Below, one piece after another: positions 17,577 through 26,433 of a stretch of 64,000 nucleotides of DNA. Below the pieces are notes generated by a model. That model did not search any database. It was not told where the DNA came from and was given only the letters and a program-made list of their open reading frames with translations. The stretch spans positions 62,001-126,000 of the forward strand of contig JAWKRR010000004.1 in NCBI GenBank assembly GCA_041389525.1. Reading direction: 5' to 3'. The stretch comes from JACKFB01 sp041389525 (GTDB lineage Bacteria; Myxococcota_A; UBA9042; PHBI01; JACKFB01). The translations under genes and the position numbers were made by a program. Within the stretch, counting starts at the first letter, position 1. Every line of letters begins with the position of its first letter.

Positions 17577-17732
17577 GTGGCGGCTCAAGTTCCGGCGGAG
17601 CCGACACGTTCTGTGAACAACGGCTGCGTGCGCCCGGCATGTCCCCCATGGGATTGTTGCGACGAACCCAGCCTCCAGGCCCGAATTCCGTTCCTGGTGA
17701 TCGACTGCGCGATCCCGTGGCAACAGAGATGA
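17577..17732 (+). CDS. Candidate Cys-rich 51-residue peptide (possible second RiPP precursor)
   Basis: Short ORF from GTG 17577 with AGGGTAGGA ending 6 nt upstream, 13 bp after the PqqD stop. The peptide carries five Cys residues: NNGC, RPAC, WDCC and VIDC. A Pro/Trp-rich middle (PPWDCC) and a hydrophobic end (IPFLVIDCAIPWQQR) follow a short leader MAAQVPAEPTRSV. The stop overlaps an ATG (ATGA) opening a 57-codon frame that ends exactly at the start of the giant lipoprotein (TGATG). Third-position GC is only about 69%, lower than in nearby genes. This fits either a small peptide gene or non-coding DNA. It has no homologue that I recognise. Confidence 0.35.
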   Translation: MAAQVPAEPTRSVNNGCVRPACPPWDCCDEPSLQARIPFLVIDCAIPWQQR

Positions 17733-17901
17733 CCGTGACAGGTGACGAACCGACCCGACGAGGTGCTGCCTCGGGTCCGGGGGCGGCGACGCGAGTGTCG
17801 CCCCGCGGTGCCCGCGCGTCCTCGTGCGCCCCCCAGGCGCAGGTTCGCCCTGCCGGTGCTCGCCGCACCCTATTCCCCGGCCTTAAAGGTGGTGATTCGT
17901 G

Positions 17902-20900
17902 ATGAAGCGTTTTGTGATCAGCGTCGCGACGGTGGCGCTAGTCGCACTCGGTTCGGGTTGCGGCGGCTGCGACTCGAAGAACAACGGCACGGACACCGAC
18001 ATCGTCGCTGATGTGGATGCGGTTGGAGACGTCGACGCGACGGGCGACACCGACGCTTCGCCTGACACGGACGTCAGCCCCGATGGGGACGCCGGGCCGG
18101 ACGGGGACGTGACTCCCGATGGGGACGTGACGCCCGATGGGGACGTGACGCCCGATGGCGACGTGACTCCCGACGGGGACGTGACGCCCGACGGCGACGT
18201 GGCTCCCGATGGGGACGTGACGCCTGACGGCGACGTGACGCCCGACGGCGACGTGACTCCTGACGGTGACGTGAGCCCCGATGGCGACGTCGACTGCACC
18301 GGCCCCCACACGCTGAGCTTCTGGTTCGACGGCAGCGAGTCCATGATCGGGCTCGGCGAGACCGCCGTAACGCTGTACCCGGAGCACGAGGCGGACGCCG
18401 ATCTGGCGAGCGAGGGCTTTCAGCTCACGGTCGTGGTCAACACGGAGTGCGTGCCGGATGGCACCGCCGTCTCCGTCAAAGTTGGGGACGCGGAGCCGAT
18501 CAGCTCGACGGTGAGCGCCGCTGGCAGTGCCGGTTCGGTGAGCTTTGCGGGCGTGACCTTCCCGGCCGCGGCCGAACCGGGCTACGCCGTGACGGTCACT
18601 GTGGCGGACCCTGCGGGCGAGCTCGTCGAAGCGAAGACCGTGGTCGCTGACCTCGAGCCCTGCGATATCGCCGTGGCCGTCGGGACCCCCGAGGAGCTTT
18701 GCATCTCTGAGGACGCCGACGCCGAGGCGGCCGGTCTCCAGATCGAGGTCGTGGTCACCAACACCGACGGCCGCTGTGACCGCGCGACCCTGGTCGCCAC
18801 CGTGGGTGGAGCTGAGGGCGAGCTTGAAGAGCTGGCTCTCGCGGGCGGCGAGGCGAGCTTCTTCGTCACCGTCAGCGACAACGAGGACCCCACCGAGGTG
18901 GACATCGCGCTGGTCGCGCAGGTCTTGCACCCCGTGTCGTCGGGGCTGACGGGCAGCGCGAGCGCTTCCACGCGCTTCGATCAGATCGCGCCCAGCCTCG
19001 AGATCCAGTCGCCTGACCCGGCGATGGGCCCGATCACCATGGCCGCTGACGAGAACAGCGACCCCAGCGACGGCTTGCAGATCACGGTCTCCGGCCTCGT
19101 GTCCGGCACGGGCGGCGACGGCACCGAGACCCTCGAGCTCTTCGCGGACGGCGCCTCCTTGGCCACCACCAGCCCGGTCGGCGGCGCGTACTCGTTCGAG
19201 GGAGTCACCGTGAGCGGCGACGGGCCCGTCGAGCTCTCCGTGAAGGTGTCCGACGCTTGCGGAATCGAGGCCTCGGCCGCCGTGACCGTGGACATCTTCG
19301 CGTCGGTCCCCGGGCTGACCATCCAGTCCCCCACGGACGGCACCACCCTGAAGGCGGTGGCCGACGAGGTCCCCGGCACCACGGATGTCTTCGACGGCAC
19401 CTTCCAGGTCGCCGCTTCCGACGCCATGGACGGCTCGACCATCACGGTCGAGTGCCGCCCCGCGGGCTCGGCCGGTGTGTTCGAGCCCGTCGGCTCGGTC
19501 ACCGTGGAGGGCGCCTCTCTGCCGGCTGGTGGCGTGTTCGCCATCGCCGTGACCCTGCCCATCGCGACCCTGACCCACGACGCGGAGTGCCGCGCCGGAA
19601 TCGACGGCCCCAACCCGGTCAATTCTGCGCTGGTGACCGTGGTCATCGGCGTTCCCGGGCCTTCAATGGTCCTGACCGCGCCCGTGGCGAACGCGAAGCT
19701 CACCTCGGCCGTCGTCACCCTGAGCGGCACGGCGACTGGCCTCGATGGGCAAGACGTCACCGTCAGCGTCCTCCCCGCCGCGGGTGGCGCCGCCGTCTGC
19801 ACGGCGACGGGCTCTGGAATCGCGGCTGGCGTGGTCTCGGTGACCCTGGACCTCGACGCGGCGTGCGGCGGTCTGGCCGACGGCGCTTGGTTCCTGCAGG
19901 TCGACGCCGTCGACGTGTACGGCAACGCGCTGTCGGACCTGGCCGGCCAGCCGACCGTCAGCGTGCGCCTCGATCGGACCGCTCCCGCGCTGGTTCGCCT
20001 CGCGCCCGCCGACCTGCTTGACCCGGCCAACGTCCCCGAGCACGCGGACGTCGCGGCCGATGCGCAGAACCCTGGCTACCAGACCGATTTCGAGTACGAG
20101 CTTGGCGGCGAGACCGACGCCTCGGGCGCCCAGGTCTGCCTCACGGTCAACGGCGATTCGCTGGGCTGTAAGGCCGTGGATCCCTTGACCTTCAAGGTCA
20201 TCTGGAAGCGCGTCACCCTGAGCTCTGGGACCAACGACGTCGTGGCTGTCGGCACCGACGCGTTCGGCAACGCGACCACGCTGACCCAGGTCGTCGAGCT
20301 GCTGCTCAACGCGCCGGTGGTGAAGATCACGACGCCCACGGGCAACGTCGTGACCACCAAGGCGACCCTCGACGTCAAGGTGCGCGTCACCGACCCCGCG
20401 ACGGGCCTGCCCCTGACCGGCGCGACCGTCAGCCTGCAGGTCGACAGCGCGATGAGCCCCATCGCGCCGATCGCCCACGGTGACGGCACCTACACCTTCG
20501 CCGCGGTGCCCTTGATCGCCGACACGCCGGTTCAGATTCAGGCGGTCGCGGTCTTCTCCGGGGCCGAGGGCGCCAGCGGCATCCGCATGGTGACCTACAA
20601 GACCACGAAGCCCACGGTCGCGATCAGCGGCCTCACAGAGGGGCAGGTGCTGACGCTAGCGAGCACGGAATGTCTTGGAACGGCGGCTAATTGCACGCTT
20701 GCAGTCAAGCTTGACACCACGAACGCCGAAGACGGCAGCACCGCCACCCTGGGCGTCGATTGCATCGCCACCTCGGGCGACAAGACCTACACCCAGCCGG
20801 TCAGCGGCGACGCGGCCACCATCCCGAGCGTCGTCCTGATCCACGGCGGCACCTGCACCCTGACCCCGAAGGTCCTCGATCTGGCGGGCCAGCTCGTGAC

Positions 20901-23900
20901 CGGCACGGCCGTCAGCGTCAAGGTCGACCGCGTGGCGCCGAAGCTGCTCGCCTTCATCAACCCGGTCGGCGACAAGCTCCTGTTCAACCAGGACGCCAAC
21001 GCCAACGCGGCCGACGGCATGCAGCACCCGCTCAACGTCCGCGTCACCGGCGTGGAGGCGGGCCAGGTGGTCTCCGTCACGCTGACCTGGACCGACCCGG
21101 TGCTCGGCGCGCAGAGCCTCGGGCCGCTGCTCCACACCGTCACGTCGAACGTGGCCGACGGCACGCCGTACGTCGCGCCCTTCTCGGACCCGCCGGGTTC
21201 GGGCACGGTCACCTACCCCGAGGGGACGATCACGCTGACCGCGACCGTGACTGACGCGGCGGGCAACGCCGCCCAGCTCGCGAAGACCGTCCTCGTCGAG
21301 AGCTTCGCGCCCTCGATTCGCATCGTCTTCCCCGTCTACCTGGGCGGGATCTCCTGTGGGCCCAGCACGGCGTGCCCGGGCGGCTCCTGCTTCGAGGGGA
21401 GCTGCTGGACGCAGTGGGGTATCGCCGAGACCAAGCAGGTCCGCGTCACGGTCGGCGGCCTGGTCACCGAGACCGACAACGTGCGCGTCTGCAGCAACCA
21501 CGCGTCGCTGGCGGGTGGGACGGCTTGCACGACCGCCGGCTTCTTCGAGGTCGTGAAGATCAGCGTGGACGGCGACGACGCGATCGTCCCGCTGGGCGGG
21601 CAGCTGCCGTCGGGCTACCAGACCCTGGTCGCCGAGGCGCAGGCCGAGGTCGGCGGCGTCTGGACGAAGAGCATGGACGAGGTCAGCGCGTTCGACCGGT
21701 TCCGCCGCGTGTTCGTGGACGAGATCGCGCCGACGGTGAGCAGCCTGCAGATCACCTCGGACACCTTGGCGCCCCTGGGCACTCTGAACATCGCCGAGCA
21801 GTTCGCGCCGGGCCGCACCTACCGCGTGCGCGTCGCGACCTCCGAAGAGGCGACCGTCGAGGTCTACGTCAACACCGTGCTGCGCGGGACGGCCACCACC
21901 TCCGGCGGCGTGGCCGTGCTCTCGGTCGCCTTCGACGAGGGCGCCAACACCGTCTACGCGGTGGCCCGCGACGGCGCCGCGAACAAGAGCGCGCTGCCCC
22001 CTGCGTCACCGTCTCTGAGCGTGACGGTGGACACCAAGGTGCCCTCGCTGGTCTTCACCAACCCCACGAAGTCCCCGGTGTTGGCCGTGGATCCGCTGGA
22101 CGTGACGCTCGAGAGCGACACGCCGGGCGCGGTCGTCGCGCTCTTTGACGGCGTCACGGAGGTCGGAACCGAGACCGTCACTGGCGGGACCGTGACCTTC
22201 GCGCACTCGATCTACGGCGCGCTGTCCGAGGGGCCGCACGTCCTCTCGGCGACCGTGACCTCACCGGCCGGCAACTTCAACAGCGTCGAGACCACGCCTC
22301 CGACGGTCATGGTGGACACCGTGCCGCCGACGGCCGTGATCATCGCGCCGACGAACGGGACCACGCTGACCGAGGCGGGCGATGCGTCGGCTTCCACCGC
22401 GGGCTTCCAGCTAAACGTCGACTTCTCGACGGCCGCGGGGGCGACGAAGTGGGAGATCTGGGGCGCCGCGGGTTGCGACGCTTCGTATCAGGGCTGCAGC
22501 GCCGCCACCTTCTTGAAGGGAGGCGACGTCACCAACCCGGGCGCGGCCGAGCCGACCGCCCAGGTCACGGTCACCATCCCGACCGCGGTCTCGAACCAGC
22601 GCATCATCGTCCGCGTCCGCGATGCGGCCGGGAACACGCAAGACCAGAGCGTGGGCGTCACCTTCGAGGTCACCGACTGCTTGGTGAATCTCATCGGCCT
22701 GCCCGACGGCTCCTGGTTCAACGGCAGCCTCTGCGCCAACGGGGTCTCGTGCGCCAGCGCTACCCTCGCGGTTCAGGGTGAGTTCATCGGCCCGTGCGGC
22801 GCGGTCAGCGAGCTTCGCCTGCTCAACGGCGCCGCCCAGCTCGACAGCGTGGCGCCCACCGGCTCCGGCGCAGAGTTCACGTTGACGCTGAACGACGGCG
22901 CGACGCTGGATCTCGAGCTGAAGGCGTTCGCCGGCGCCGTCGAGGTCGGGTCGACCGGCCTCGTCTCCCGCACGGTCGACTTCACGCCTCCCGCGGTCAG
23001 CCTCGTCGCCACGAGCGTGGTCGGCTTCGTGACCCCCGCCAGCGGCGCGACCGTGACCTACAACGCCAGCCTCGACGCCTCGGTCTCGGCCGGATTCCAG
23101 GGCCACATCGCCCTGGAGATCGACGACACCAACGCCGCGGACGGGACCGTCGAGTCCGTCGTCGCCACCGTGGGCGCGACCGACACGGCGCTCAGCCCGA
23201 CCAACGCCACCTTGCCGCTGACCCTGGCTGGCGCGTCGCCGGTGACCCTCGACCTGCGAAACCTCAGCTACGAGGACCAGGCGACCTCGGTGGTCACCGT
23301 CACCGTCCTGGACGCAGCTGGAAACCCGGGCAAGGCCAGCTTCACGGCCAGCGTCGACATCGTCGCCCCGGCGGCCATCGTCCTCAACGACATCGACCCC
23401 ACCGGCGTGGACGCGCGTCTGCCCGCCGTCCCGCTGTCGTGGAACGCCGTGGCCGACAACGGCGCCACCGGCGTCGCGGCGGCGGCTTACGACATTCGCT
23501 ACAGCCGCGCCCCGATCCTCACCGAGGACCAGTTCGACGAGGCGTGCCACGTGTCGGCCCTGGTCAACTCGGCGGCGTTCCCGACGCCCGCGGCACCCGG
23601 CGCTGCGGAGACCTACGTCGTCGAGGGGCCCGACCCCCGTCCGCGCGACGTCGCCGAGAACGGCAAACCCTGCAAGTTCAACGCTGAGGTCGACGGTCCG
23701 GAGATCTGGTTCGCGGCGCGCGTGCAGGACGCCGCGGGCAACTGGTCCCTCTTGGATACGACCACGCCCTCGGTCTCGACAGGGGCCATCGGCCTCGAGA
23801 TCGCTCGCGTGACCTTCAGCGCCGCGTTCAAGGCCCTACCCGGCATGTCGCTGGCCAACTTCCTCACCACCGGCGTCGCGGTCATCGGCGACGTCGACGG

Positions 23901-25299
23901 CGACGGCAGCCGCGAGGTCGCGGTCGGCTCCAACGTGGCGAACGCGGTCTGCATCATCTACGGCGGGGCCATCCCCGACTCGCTGACGATCGACACGCTC
24001 AATGGCGCGACCCACACCTGCGTCACCGGCGCCGGACTGACGGTCCCGGCCGGCTTGGGCACCGTGTCGCAGCTTGGCACCATGATCAACCGCATCGGCG
24101 ACGTGAACGGCGACGGGCTCGCGGACTTCGGCGTCACCGGCCGGATCGGCAGCCCCGTGCAGGGCTTCATGGCGATCTTCCTCGGCCGCCAGGACCTCGG
24201 GCCGAACCTGAGCAAGCCCAACATCTTCATCACTGGCGCCGATCCCGACGGCAACGTGCCCTACGGCGCGGCGTGCAGCGCCGGCAACTTCGACGGCGAC
24301 TTCAACGGTCCCAACCCGATCTTCGACATCGCGATGGGCGAGCCGTCGACCGCGAAGAACCGCATCCACATCATCCGCGGCGACGCGACGTGGACCGGGG
24401 AGGGCGCGACGCCCACGGACCTGCTGATCAACCTGGACACGCCGGCGCACTTCGCCGCCCGCGTCGGGCTGACCATCACCGCGCCCTCGACGCTGCCGCG
24501 CTTCGCCTCACGCTGCCAGCGCGCCGGCAATCTGCTGCCGACGCCCGGTGGCGGGGCCGCCATCACCAACGATCTGCTGGTCGCCCAGACCGGCAACGAC
24601 GACGGCCGCCTCTTCGTCATCCCGGGTCGCGTGTTGCCCGCCTCGCCGTTGACCGAGAGCCTCACGGATCTCGCCGGCGTCAAGACCGACGAGGACAACC
24701 GCTCGGTGCGCCTGCGCCAGGACGCGGGAGTCACCGCCGGCAACGGCTTCGCGACGGCGTTCGAGGGCCTCGAGGACCTCACCGGTGACGGCCTGGCCGA
24801 CGTCCTCGTCGGCATGACGACCAACACCAAGGGCCGCGAGATCTACGTGTTCGACGGCGCCACCATCCCGACGAAGGTCGGCCTGGACTTCCGCGTCAAC
24901 GGCGCGGTGCAGGTCGGTCAGTCGTGGGTCGGCACCGGCGGCTACGCGCTGGAAGTGGACATCGCGGGCGGCTTCCGCGGCGTCGCGGCCATCGGCGACT
25001 TCGACGGCTTCGAGGTCGACGGCGTGGGCGGCCCGCTGCCGACGTCGGACATCATCTACGGCCTCGGCGGTCAGCCCTTCAACACGAGCGCCGAGCTGCG
25101 GATGAACCAAGAGACGGCGACAGGCAGCGTGGAGCTCGGGCTCTACCCCTACCGCGACGCTTTGCTGGTCAATCCCTTCGTGGAGCCCGCGCTCTTCACC
25201 TTCGGACCGTCCTTCGATGGTGGGTTTGACCTCACCGGCGACGGGCGCCCCGACATCGTGGTGGGCAGCGGTATCGCGGATGTGTATTTGATCAAGTGA
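17902..25299 (+). CDS. Giant surface lipoprotein with Asp-rich linker, Ig-like and FG-GAP repeats
   Basis: A 2,465-residue lipoprotein from ATG 17902, behind AAAGGTGG. The signal peptide MKRFVISVATVALVALGSGC has a lipobox. Residues ~25-130 are Asp-rich, including twelve hexapeptides of the PDGDVT type. From ~140 to ~1,970 comes a long series of Ig-like beta-sandwich domains. Recurrent boundaries are 'VDRTAP', 'LTITSPTDG'-like starts and 'GNVTTLTQVV'-like ends (for example VRLDRTAPALV, VKVDRVAPKLL, VDTVPPTAVIIAPTNGTTLT). The C-terminal ~480 residues carry FG-GAP calcium-binding repeats as in integrin alpha and beta-propellers: GDVDGDGSREVAVGSNVANA, GDVNGDGLADFGVTG, LTGDGLADVLVGM and LTGDGRPDIVVGSG. 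It lies inside the putative RiPP operon, between the PqqD gene and the precursor. Adhesion is plausible; no enzyme motif is seen. Confidence 0.93.
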   Translation: MKRFVISVATVALVALGSGCGGCDSKNNGTDTDIVADVDAVGDVDATGDTDASPDTDVSPDGDAGPDGDVTPDGDVTPDGDVTPDGDVTPDGDVTPDGDVAPDGDVTPDGDVTPDGDVTPDGDVSPDGDVDCTGPHTLSFWFDGSESMIGLGETAVTLYPEHEADADLASEGFQLTVVVNTECVPDGTAVSVKVGDAEPISSTVSAAGSAGSVSFAGVTFPAAAEPGYAVTVTVADPAGELVEAKTVVADLEPCDIAVAVGTPEELCISEDADAEAAGLQIEVVVTNTDGRCDRATLVATVGGAEGELEELALAGGEASFFVTVSDNEDPTEVDIALVAQVLHPVSSGLTGSASASTRFDQIAPSLEIQSPDPAMGPITMAADENSDPSDGLQITVSGLVSGTGGDGTETLELFADGASLATTSPVGGAYSFEGVTVSGDGPVELSVKVSDACGIEASAAVTVDIFASVPGLTIQSPTDGTTLKAVADEVPGTTDVFDGTFQVAASDAMDGSTITVECRPAGSAGVFEPVGSVTVEGASLPAGGVFAIAVTLPIATLTHDAECRAGIDGPNPVNSALVTVVIGVPGPSMVLTAPVANAKLTSAVVTLSGTATGLDGQDVTVSVLPAAGGAAVCTATGSGIAAGVVSVTLDLDAACGGLADGAWFLQVDAVDVYGNALSDLAGQPTVSVRLDRTAPALVRLAPADLLDPANVPEHADVAADAQNPGYQTDFEYELGGETDASGAQVCLTVNGDSLGCKAVDPLTFKVIWKRVTLSSGTNDVVAVGTDAFGNATTLTQVVELLLNAPVVKITTPTGNVVTTKATLDVKVRVTDPATGLPLTGATVSLQVDSAMSPIAPIAHGDGTYTFAAVPLIADTPVQIQAVAVFSGAEGASGIRMVTYKTTKPTVAISGLTEGQVLTLASTECLGTAANCTLAVKLDTTNAEDGSTATLGVDCIATSGDKTYTQPVSGDAATIPSVVLIHGGTCTLTPKVLDLAGQLVTGTAVSVKVDRVAPKLLAFINPVGDKLLFNQDANANAADGMQHPLNVRVTGVEAGQVVSVTLTWTDPVLGAQSLGPLLHTVTSNVADGTPYVAPFSDPPGSGTVTYPEGTITLTATVTDAAGNAAQLAKTVLVESFAPSIRIVFPVYLGGISCGPSTACPGGSCFEGSCWTQWGIAETKQVRVTVGGLVTETDNVRVCSNHASLAGGTACTTAGFFEVVKISVDGDDAIVPLGGQLPSGYQTLVAEAQAEVGGVWTKSMDEVSAFDRFRRVFVDEIAPTVSSLQITSDTLAPLGTLNIAEQFAPGRTYRVRVATSEEATVEVYVNTVLRGTATTSGGVAVLSVAFDEGANTVYAVARDGAANKSALPPASPSLSVTVDTKVPSLVFTNPTKSPVLAVDPLDVTLESDTPGAVVALFDGVTEVGTETVTGGTVTFAHSIYGALSEGPHVLSATVTSPAGNFNSVETTPPTVMVDTVPPTAVIIAPTNGTTLTEAGDASASTAGFQLNVDFSTAAGATKWEIWGAAGCDASYQGCSAATFLKGGDVTNPGAAEPTAQVTVTIPTAVSNQRIIVRVRDAAGNTQDQSVGVTFEVTDCLVNLIGLPDGSWFNGSLCANGVSCASATLAVQGEFIGPCGAVSELRLLNGAAQLDSVAPTGSGAEFTLTLNDGATLDLELKAFAGAVEVGSTGLVSRTVDFTPPAVSLVATSVVGFVTPASGATVTYNASLDASVSAGFQGHIALEIDDTNAADGTVESVVATVGATDTALSPTNATLPLTLAGASPVTLDLRNLSYEDQATSVVTVTVLDAAGNPGKASFTASVDIVAPAAIVLNDIDPTGVDARLPAVPLSWNAVADNGATGVAAAAYDIRYSRAPILTEDQFDEACHVSALVNSAAFPTPAAPGAAETYVVEGPDPRPRDVAENGKPCKFNAEVDGPEIWFAARVQDAAGNWSLLDTTTPSVSTGAIGLEIARVTFSAAFKALPGMSLANFLTTGVAVIGDVDGDGSREVAVGSNVANAVCIIYGGAIPDSLTIDTLNGATHTCVTGAGLTVPAGLGTVSQLGTMINRIGDVNGDGLADFGVTGRIGSPVQGFMAIFLGRQDLGPNLSKPNIFITGADPDGNVPYGAACSAGNFDGDFNGPNPIFDIAMGEPSTAKNRIHIIRGDATWTGEGATPTDLLINLDTPAHFAARVGLTITAPSTLPRFASRCQRAGNLLPTPGGGAAITNDLLVAQTGNDDGRLFVIPGRVLPASPLTESLTDLAGVKTDEDNRSVRLRQDAGVTAGNGFATAFEGLEDLTGDGLADVLVGMTTNTKGREIYVFDGATIPTKVGLDFRVNGAVQVGQSWVGTGGYALEVDIAGGFRGVAAIGDFDGFEVDGVGGPLPTSDIIYGLGGQPFNTSAELRMNQETATGSVELGLYPYRDALLVNPFVEPALFTFGPSFDGGFDLTGDGRPDIVVGSGIADVYLIK
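18076..18291 (+). repeat. Tandem 18-bp repeat, twelve copies
   Basis: Twelve units of about CCCGATGGGGACGTGACG, varying mainly at synonymous positions, encode PDGDV(T/A/S/G) hexapeptides in the linker of the giant lipoprotein. Copy number is likely to change by slippage. It is in frame throughout. Confidence 0.95.
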
Positions 25300-25300
25300 C

Positions 25301-25356
25301 GCATCTGTGGCAACCCAAAGGCGGCCCGGCACGAACGTGTTCGGGTCGCCACATGC
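25301..25356 (+). other. Long RNA hairpin directly before the precursor's ribosome-binding site
   Basis: GCA-(tc)-TGTGGC-a-ACCC at 25301-25316 pairs with GGGT-c-GCCACA-TGC at 25343-25356: about 13 bp with one mismatch and a 2-nt bulge. The 26-nt loop contains the self-complementary GAACGTGTTC. The 3' base of the stem touches the GAGG of the precursor's ribosome-binding site. It may shield the precursor message, act as a partial terminator or processing site, or control translation. Confidence 0.5.
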
Positions 25357-25366
25357 GAGGTACACG

Positions 25367-25558
25367 TTGAGCGAGCAGATGACCGGACACCACGCAAGCG
25401 AGCCGGCTTCGGACCAGCCCGCCGTCCGCGCGGGCCGGCGTCCGTACGAGCCACCGCAAGTCACGAGCGGCCCGGCCTTCGAGAAGGTCGTGCTCTTCAG
25501 CGGGTGCCCTGAGGGGATCTTCTCCTGCGGCGCGTCGGACCCGAACTGCGGTCCGTGA
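25367..25558 (+). CDS. Probable RiPP precursor peptide with three-Cys core
   Basis: A 63-residue peptide. TTG 25367 is taken because GCGAGG lies exactly 6 nt upstream; ATG 25379 would give 59 residues. The leader is hydrophilic (EQMTGHHASEPASDQPAVRAGR). A conserved-looking segment RRPYEPPQVTSGPAFEKVVL follows, which recalls the YxxP...G..F leader element bound by PqqD-type recognition domains. The C-terminus FSGCPEGIFSCGASDPNCGP contains three Cys, two Gly-Cys/Cys-Gly pairs and Ser residues suited to modification. Its stop overlaps the kinase start (GTGA), so the two are translated together. The role is inferred from size, composition and neighbours; the mature product is unknown. Confidence 0.75.
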   Translation: MSEQMTGHHASEPASDQPAVRAGRRPYEPPQVTSGPAFEKVVLFSGCPEGIFSCGASDPNCGP

Positions 25559-26433
25559 ACCGGGCGGTCCGCATGGGTCCATGCCTCTTCCGGCTGCATG
25601 GAACCGAGCGGCTGCCTCAAGCGGCGTGGACACGCTTCGTGGAGGGCTACTCGCCCCCCGAGGGCCCGCACGCGCGCGTCGTCGACGTCCGCTTCGGCGA
25701 CGAACTGGACGACGCGCCAGGGCTTGACGAGGGCATCGACCTCCGCCCAACAGGGGAGGGCGGCTTGGAGCACGCCGGCCCCGTCTGGTCGCTGGCCGTG
25801 ACCGGGCTCGGCGCAGGCGAATCCGTAGTCGCCGACGTGCGGTTTCGCTCGGCCGTCGCCGCCCGCGGAGTGCACGTCGAGGCGCTGGTGATGCTCTTCC
25901 GCGCGTTGACGGCCACCGTCGCCGTGCTGGACGGCGGGCTGCTGGTCCACGGCTCGGCCTTCGTTCCCGAAGGCGGCAGAGGCGCCCTCGTCGCGGTCGG
26001 GCCCAGTGGGCACGGCAAGTCGACGATGCTCTCGAGGCTGCCGCTGGCGCTGGCGCTGGCCGACGACACCGTGCTGCTCCAACGCGACGCGCCCGGCGTC
26101 TGGCAGGTCTACGGCACCCCCTTCGCCGGCAAAGAGCGCCTGCCTCGCGTCGGCGGCCCTGTCCGCCTGCAGCGGGTGCTCGCGCTGACCCCCCACGCGC
26201 CCCGCCTCGCGCTTGAAGCCCTCGATCCCGGCGCCGCTTTTCGCGAGCTGGTGACTCGCTCTTTCTGGTTCGTCCGCGAGGGTGAGCTCGCCGGCCGCCT
26301 GATGGCCTTGGTCCACGCGCTCGCCGCCGAGGTGCCTGTCCATCGGCTCGCCTCGTCTCTCCACCACGACATCGCGCCGCTCTTCACCAGCGCCGCGCCT
26401 GCGACTCAGGAGGCCCCGTGCTCGGCGGCCTGA
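25555..26433 (+). CDS. HprK-like kinase of a peptide-modification cluster
   Basis: A 292-residue protein from GTG 25555, which overlaps the precursor's stop by 4 bp (GTGA). The C-terminal half is an HPr-kinase-type P-loop domain: LLVHGSAFV (130-137), Walker A GPSGHGKST at 149-157, and LADDTVLL with Asp170/171 matching the 'LSDD' of HprK. The N-terminal ~115 residues are unlike true HprK/P, and the HPr-binding loop signature of the bifunctional enzyme is not seen. Kinases of this shape occur in lasso-peptide and other RiPP clusters, where some phosphorylate the precursor at Ser/Thr. The precursor's C-terminus offers Ser targets. The true catalytic role is inferred. Confidence 0.87.
   Translation: MNRAVRMGPCLFRLHGTERLPQAAWTRFVEGYSPPEGPHARVVDVRFGDELDDAPGLDEGIDLRPTGEGGLEHAGPVWSLAVTGLGAGESVVADVRFRSAVAARGVHVEALVMLFRALTATVAVLDGGLLVHGSAFVPEGGRGALVAVGPSGHGKSTMLSRLPLALALADDTVLLQRDAPGVWQVYGTPFAGKERLPRVGGPVRLQRVLALTPHAPRLALEALDPGAAFRELVTRSFWFVREGELAGRLMALVHALAAEVPVHRLASSLHHDIAPLFTSAAPATQEAPCSAA

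Noticed and set aside
17729..17902. 57-codon ORF between the Cys-rich mini-ORF and the giant lipoprotein
   Set aside because: The start and stop overlaps are striking, but composition is Arg/Ala/Gly low-complexity and third-position GC is only ~65%. Kept as part of a finding, not as a gene.
18076..18291. Short regular repeats that might suggest CRISPR
   Set aside because: Units are contiguous 18-mers without spacers and stay in frame inside a lipoprotein linker.
24508..26367. 619-codon minus-strand ORF across the precursor and kinase
   Set aside because: Antisense of the kinase and lipoprotein genes; the plus strand carries clear motifs and coupled starts.
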